From Actinomycetota bacterium (GTDB taxonomy: Bacteria > Actinomycetota > Acidimicrobiia > Acidimicrobiales > Poriferisodaliceae): a stretch of 8,651 bases of DNA. Made by a program: the position numbers and the translations under genes. The notes beneath the pieces are model-generated. The model was not told the origin of the DNA. It was given only the letters and a program-made list of their open reading frames with translations, and did not search any database. The stretch lies in assembly GCA_002731665.1 (NCBI GenBank), contig PCCJ01000096.1, positions 1-8,651 on the forward strand. The letters are read 5' to 3'. Position 1 is the stretch's first letter. The number at the start of each line of letters is the position of its first letter. This document shows positions 6,854 to 8,651 of this stretch, piece after piece.

Positions 6854-7684
6854 TTACTCGGTGAAGTAGCCACCATCGGGATGCAAAATTTCACCAGTGA
6901 AATAAGAAGCCTCATCACTAGCTAAAAAAAGTGCTGTGTTGGCAATTTCTGATGGTAGGCCTTTACGGTTCATTGGAATATTCGAAAAAAATTGCTCAAA
7001 CCGTTCTTTGGGCAACAGGTCGATCAAGCTAGTCATATGAGTGTCGATAAAGCCAGGCCCGATGGCGTTTACACGGATATCTACTGACGCTAAAAGTCGG
7101 GCAAGTTTCTTAGTCAACATCCAAACAGCAGATTTTGAACAAACATAGGGAATTGGTCCTGCATCAGGGTGTTTCGCCGCGATTGAGGCAATAGTAATTA
7201 TCGATCCGCCTTTTCCTGCTTCGATCATTGGTGCGGCGCAGGCCTGAGCTGCTAAGAGGGTTCCATCGAGATTTATCGTCATTACCTTGCGAAAATCTTC
7301 AAGTTCGAGTTCCAGTAATTCTTTATGAGGGTTCTCTAAGTAGTCAGCCCGACGAGTAATAAATTTAACGTCGGCTTCTTGGTCACCGCTTCGATACTCG
7401 GAATGACTAACCCCTGCGGCTGTGACTACAACGTCTATAGATCCGAAGGTAGATAAGGCGTGGTCAACCATTGCCTGGTTATCTAATGGGCTTACAGCGT
7501 CATAATGGACGAATGTTGCGGTTCCGCCGGTCGTGTTAATCGAGTCGGCTGTTTGCTCACCGAGTTCATCAATAAGATCAGCGACCACTACAGACGCGCC
7601 CTCCTTAGCGAATTTCTGAGCGCAGGCTTTGCCGAGACCATTACCGCCACCAGTGATTACTGCCACTTTTCCATCTAAGCGCAT
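6854..7684 (-). CDS. Short-chain dehydrogenase/reductase (SDR), classical type
   Basis: This is a 276-aa Rossmann-fold oxidoreductase acting on an unknown alcohol/ketone substrate. It has the nucleotide-binding motif TGGGNGLG (11-18) and Asp36 at the end of the second strand, which favours NAD(H) over NADP(H). The NAAG motif reads TAAG (88-91). The catalytic tetrad is N138, S167, Y180 and K184 (YVCSK), with normal spacing. The C-terminal signature is FTGEILHPDGGY. Between TAAG and N138 there are about 20 more residues than usual (~98-120), charged and probably an extra helix. The ATG at 7684 is chosen because AAGGAG lies five bases before it and MRLDGKVAVITGGG is a classic SDR start; the reading frame extends 19 codons further but those lack SDR character. 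It heads a two-gene unit with the small membrane protein. Substrate cannot be predicted. Confidence 0.9.
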   Translation of the reverse strand: MRLDGKVAVITGGGNGLGKACAQKFAKEGASVVVADLIDELGEQTADSINTTGGTATFVHYDAVSPLDNQAMVDHALSTFGSIDVVVTAAGVSHSEYRSGDQEADVKFITRRADYLENPHKELLELELEDFRKVMTINLDGTLLAAQACAAPMIEAGKGGSIITIASIAAKHPDAGPIPYVCSKSAVWMLTKKLARLLASVDIRVNAIGPGFIDTHMTSLIDLLPKERFEQFFSNIPMNRKGLPSEIANTALFLASDEASYFTGEILHPDGGYFTE

Positions 7685-7809
7685 ATCCACTCCTTGAGAA
7701 TCTGAAAATAAAGTAATTAGGTTTGAGTAATAAGAGACCACAAATTCGCTAAAGATGTAAGTATCAAAGAAGATGGCGGAACTGTTCGGGTTCGGTAGCC
7801 TGAATCTTC
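7685..7809. promoter_or_regulatory. Divergent SDR/glyS intergenic region (125 bp)
   Basis: This is the largest gene-free stretch in the window and must hold promoters for both the SDR unit and the glycyl-tRNA synthetase gene. Its left half, next to the SDR, is clearly AT-rich; the right half, next to glyS, is more GC-rich. On the plus strand TAGCCT (7796-7801) fits a TANNNT -10 and ends eight bases before the glyS ATG, which has no Shine-Dalgarno. A tandem GTTCGG pair (7784-7789 and 7790-7795) and a GAACTGTTC inverted repeat (7779-7787) sit just upstream. No confident -35, T-box or riboswitch structure was seen. Confidence 0.45.
7690..7695 (-). promoter_or_regulatory. Shine-Dalgarno site for the SDR gene
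   Basis: AAGGAG on the minus strand lies five bases before the ATG at 7684. This is the best ribosome-binding site in the window, and it decides the start against the 19-codon upstream extension. Confidence 0.8.
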
Positions 7810-8651
7810 ATGGCTTCTTCTGAACCAACACTTTTCAATCAAGTTGTAAACCTCTGCAAGAGAAGAGGGTTCGTTTTCCCTTCTGCAGAAATTTATGGAG
7901 GGTTCCGGAGCACCTACGATTATGGCCCTCTCGGCGTTTTGATGCTCCGAAACGTCAAAGATGCCTGGTGGAGGTCAATGGTTCAGATGCGTAGCGATGT
8001 CGTTGGTTTAGACGCTGCCATTCTTAGCCCACCTCAGATATGGGAAGCTTCGGGCCATTTAGCGAATTTTACGGACCCGCTAGTTGACTGCACTGCTTGC
8101 AAAACGCGTCATCGTGAAGATCAGCTCGAGGACCCTAACGTATGTCCTACCTGCGGTAAAGAAGGAACATTTACCGAAGCACGAGCATTTAATTTGATGT
8201 TTAAAACCAGTGCAGGCCCGGTTGAGGGAGCTGGAACGGAGGTTTATCTGCGGCCTGAAACTGCACAAGGGATGTTTGTTAACTTTAAAAATGTTTTAGA
8301 AACCATTAGGAAGAAACCGCCATTTGGCATCGCTCAAGTAGGTAAATCCTTCCGGAACGAAATAACTCCTGGAAATTTTGTTTTTCGGACTCGCGAGTTT
8401 GAACAAATGGAACTCGAATTTTTTGTGCCACCTGACGAAGCTGACACCTGGTACCGGTACTGGATGAGCGAGCGATATCAGTGGTACCTCGAACTTGGAG
8501 TTCCAGATGACCAACTGCGTATGCGTCCCCATGACGATGACGAGTTGAGTCACTACTCTTCAGGTACTAGCGACGTTGAGTTCATGTTTCCGTGGGGGTG
8601 GGGTGAGCTAGAAGGAATAGCTAACCGAGGCGATTATGACCTAAAGCAGCA
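7810..8651 (+). CDS. glyS: Glycine--tRNA ligase, single-chain class II type (3' truncated by window edge)
   Basis: The first ~280 residues of a dimeric (alpha2, eukaryote/archaeal-type) glycyl-tRNA synthetase, about 60% of the usual ~460 aa, are present. It charges tRNA-Gly with glycine in an ATP-dependent reaction. The N-terminus has FVFPSAEIYGGFRSTYDYGPLG, typical of this type. A four-cysteine zinc-ribbon-like insert follows (C94, C97, C112, C115: CTAC and CPTC). Next are RPETAQGMFVNF (148-159), class II motif 2 FRNEITP (181-187) with FRTREFEQMELEFF, and later SSGTSDVEF. There is no separate alpha/beta pair. The ATG at 7810 is fixed by an in-frame TGA at 7801-7803. The start lacks a Shine-Dalgarno, so a leaderless transcript is possible. 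The gene has no stop before the window ends. Confidence 0.96.
   Translation, partial: MASSEPTLFNQVVNLCKRRGFVFPSAEIYGGFRSTYDYGPLGVLMLRNVKDAWWRSMVQMRSDVVGLDAAILSPPQIWEASGHLANFTDPLVDCTACKTRHREDQLEDPNVCPTCGKEGTFTEARAFNLMFKTSAGPVEGAGTEVYLRPETAQGMFVNFKNVLETIRKKPPFGIAQVGKSFRNEITPGNFVFRTREFEQMELEFFVPPDEADTWYRYWMSERYQWYLELGVPDDQLRMRPHDDDELSHYSSGTSDVEFMFPWGWGELEGIANRGDYDLKQ

Noticed and set aside
6844..6918. A longer 159-residue version of the small membrane protein starting inside the SDR gene
   Set aside because: The extension overlaps the SDR C-terminus in another frame, while the ATG at 6843 lies just after the SDR stop and leads directly into the first membrane helix.
6854..7684. A mycofactocin-coupled SDR, given the extra segment
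   Set aside because: In that group the insert follows the second beta strand; here that region (VVVADLIDE) is normal and the extra residues lie after TAAG. No mycofactocin genes are in the window.
7685..7741. A 19-codon N-terminal extension of the SDR
   Set aside because: It would place the AAGGAG site inside the gene, and the extension shows no SDR similarity; MRLDGKVAVITGG is a standard start.
7779..7787. GAACTGTTC as a LexA/SOS box
   Set aside because: Gram-positive LexA sites have GAAC and GTTC four bases apart; here only one base separates them, and glyS is not an expected SOS gene.
7685..7809. A T-box or glycine riboswitch in front of glyS
   Set aside because: The spacer is too short for a full T-box, and no specifier stem, antiterminator or glycine aptamer core was seen.
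8080..8553. Two minus-strand open frames inside the glycyl-tRNA synthetase gene
   Set aside because: The plus strand encodes an unbroken synthetase with class II and zinc motifs; the antisense frames look like chance.

Overview
The window reads as an ordinary housekeeping segment of a bacterial chromosome. It contains nine protein-coding genes, two of them cut by the window edges, with almost no intergenic DNA. The order phoH–ybeY–corC/hlyC–era, then uppS–recO, then a single-chain (eukaryote-type) glycyl-tRNA synthetase gene resembles the cluster found in Actinomycetota. Base composition looks close to half G+C by eye, with little third-position GC bias. That, the compact layout and the protein sequences suggest a medium-GC, possibly aquatic, streamlined actinobacterium, perhaps of the Acidimicrobiia. 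This placement is an inference from gene order and protein style; no 16S or marker comparison was possible.

Layout. Positions 1-3014 (+) hold a tight four-gene operon: the phoH C-terminus, ybeY (RNase/rRNA maturation factor), a CBS-domain CorC/HlyC-type membrane protein, and era (GTPase for 30S assembly). Each stop overlaps the next start by one to four bases, so translational coupling is likely. Positions 2998-4884 (-) carry a DinG/XPD-like Fe-S helicase that converges on era and overlaps its 3' end by 17 bp. A 41-bp divergent gap separates it from uppS (undecaprenyl diphosphate synthase), followed by recO, ending at 6429 (+). A perfect palindromic hairpin at 6422-6446 contains the stop codons of both recO and the converging small gene. 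Positions 6439-7684 (-) hold a two-gene unit: an NAD(P)-dependent short-chain dehydrogenase/reductase, then a small protein with two membrane segments and two extracytoplasmic cysteines. A 125-bp divergent spacer leads to the glycyl-tRNA synthetase gene, which runs off the right end.

Together the plus-strand genes cover rRNA maturation and ribosome assembly (phoH, ybeY, era), lipid-carrier synthesis for the cell wall (uppS), recombinational repair (recO) and tRNA charging (glyS). The two minus-strand units (dinG, and SDR plus membrane protein) look like accessory insertions into this set.

I found no CRISPR array, mobile element, tRNA, riboswitch, phage or defence module, and no convincing new system. 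The most interesting observations are the shared stop-codon palindrome, possible leaderless starts at dinG, uppS and glyS, the SDR's extra segment and its uncharacterised membrane partner, and a decayed zinc site in RecO.
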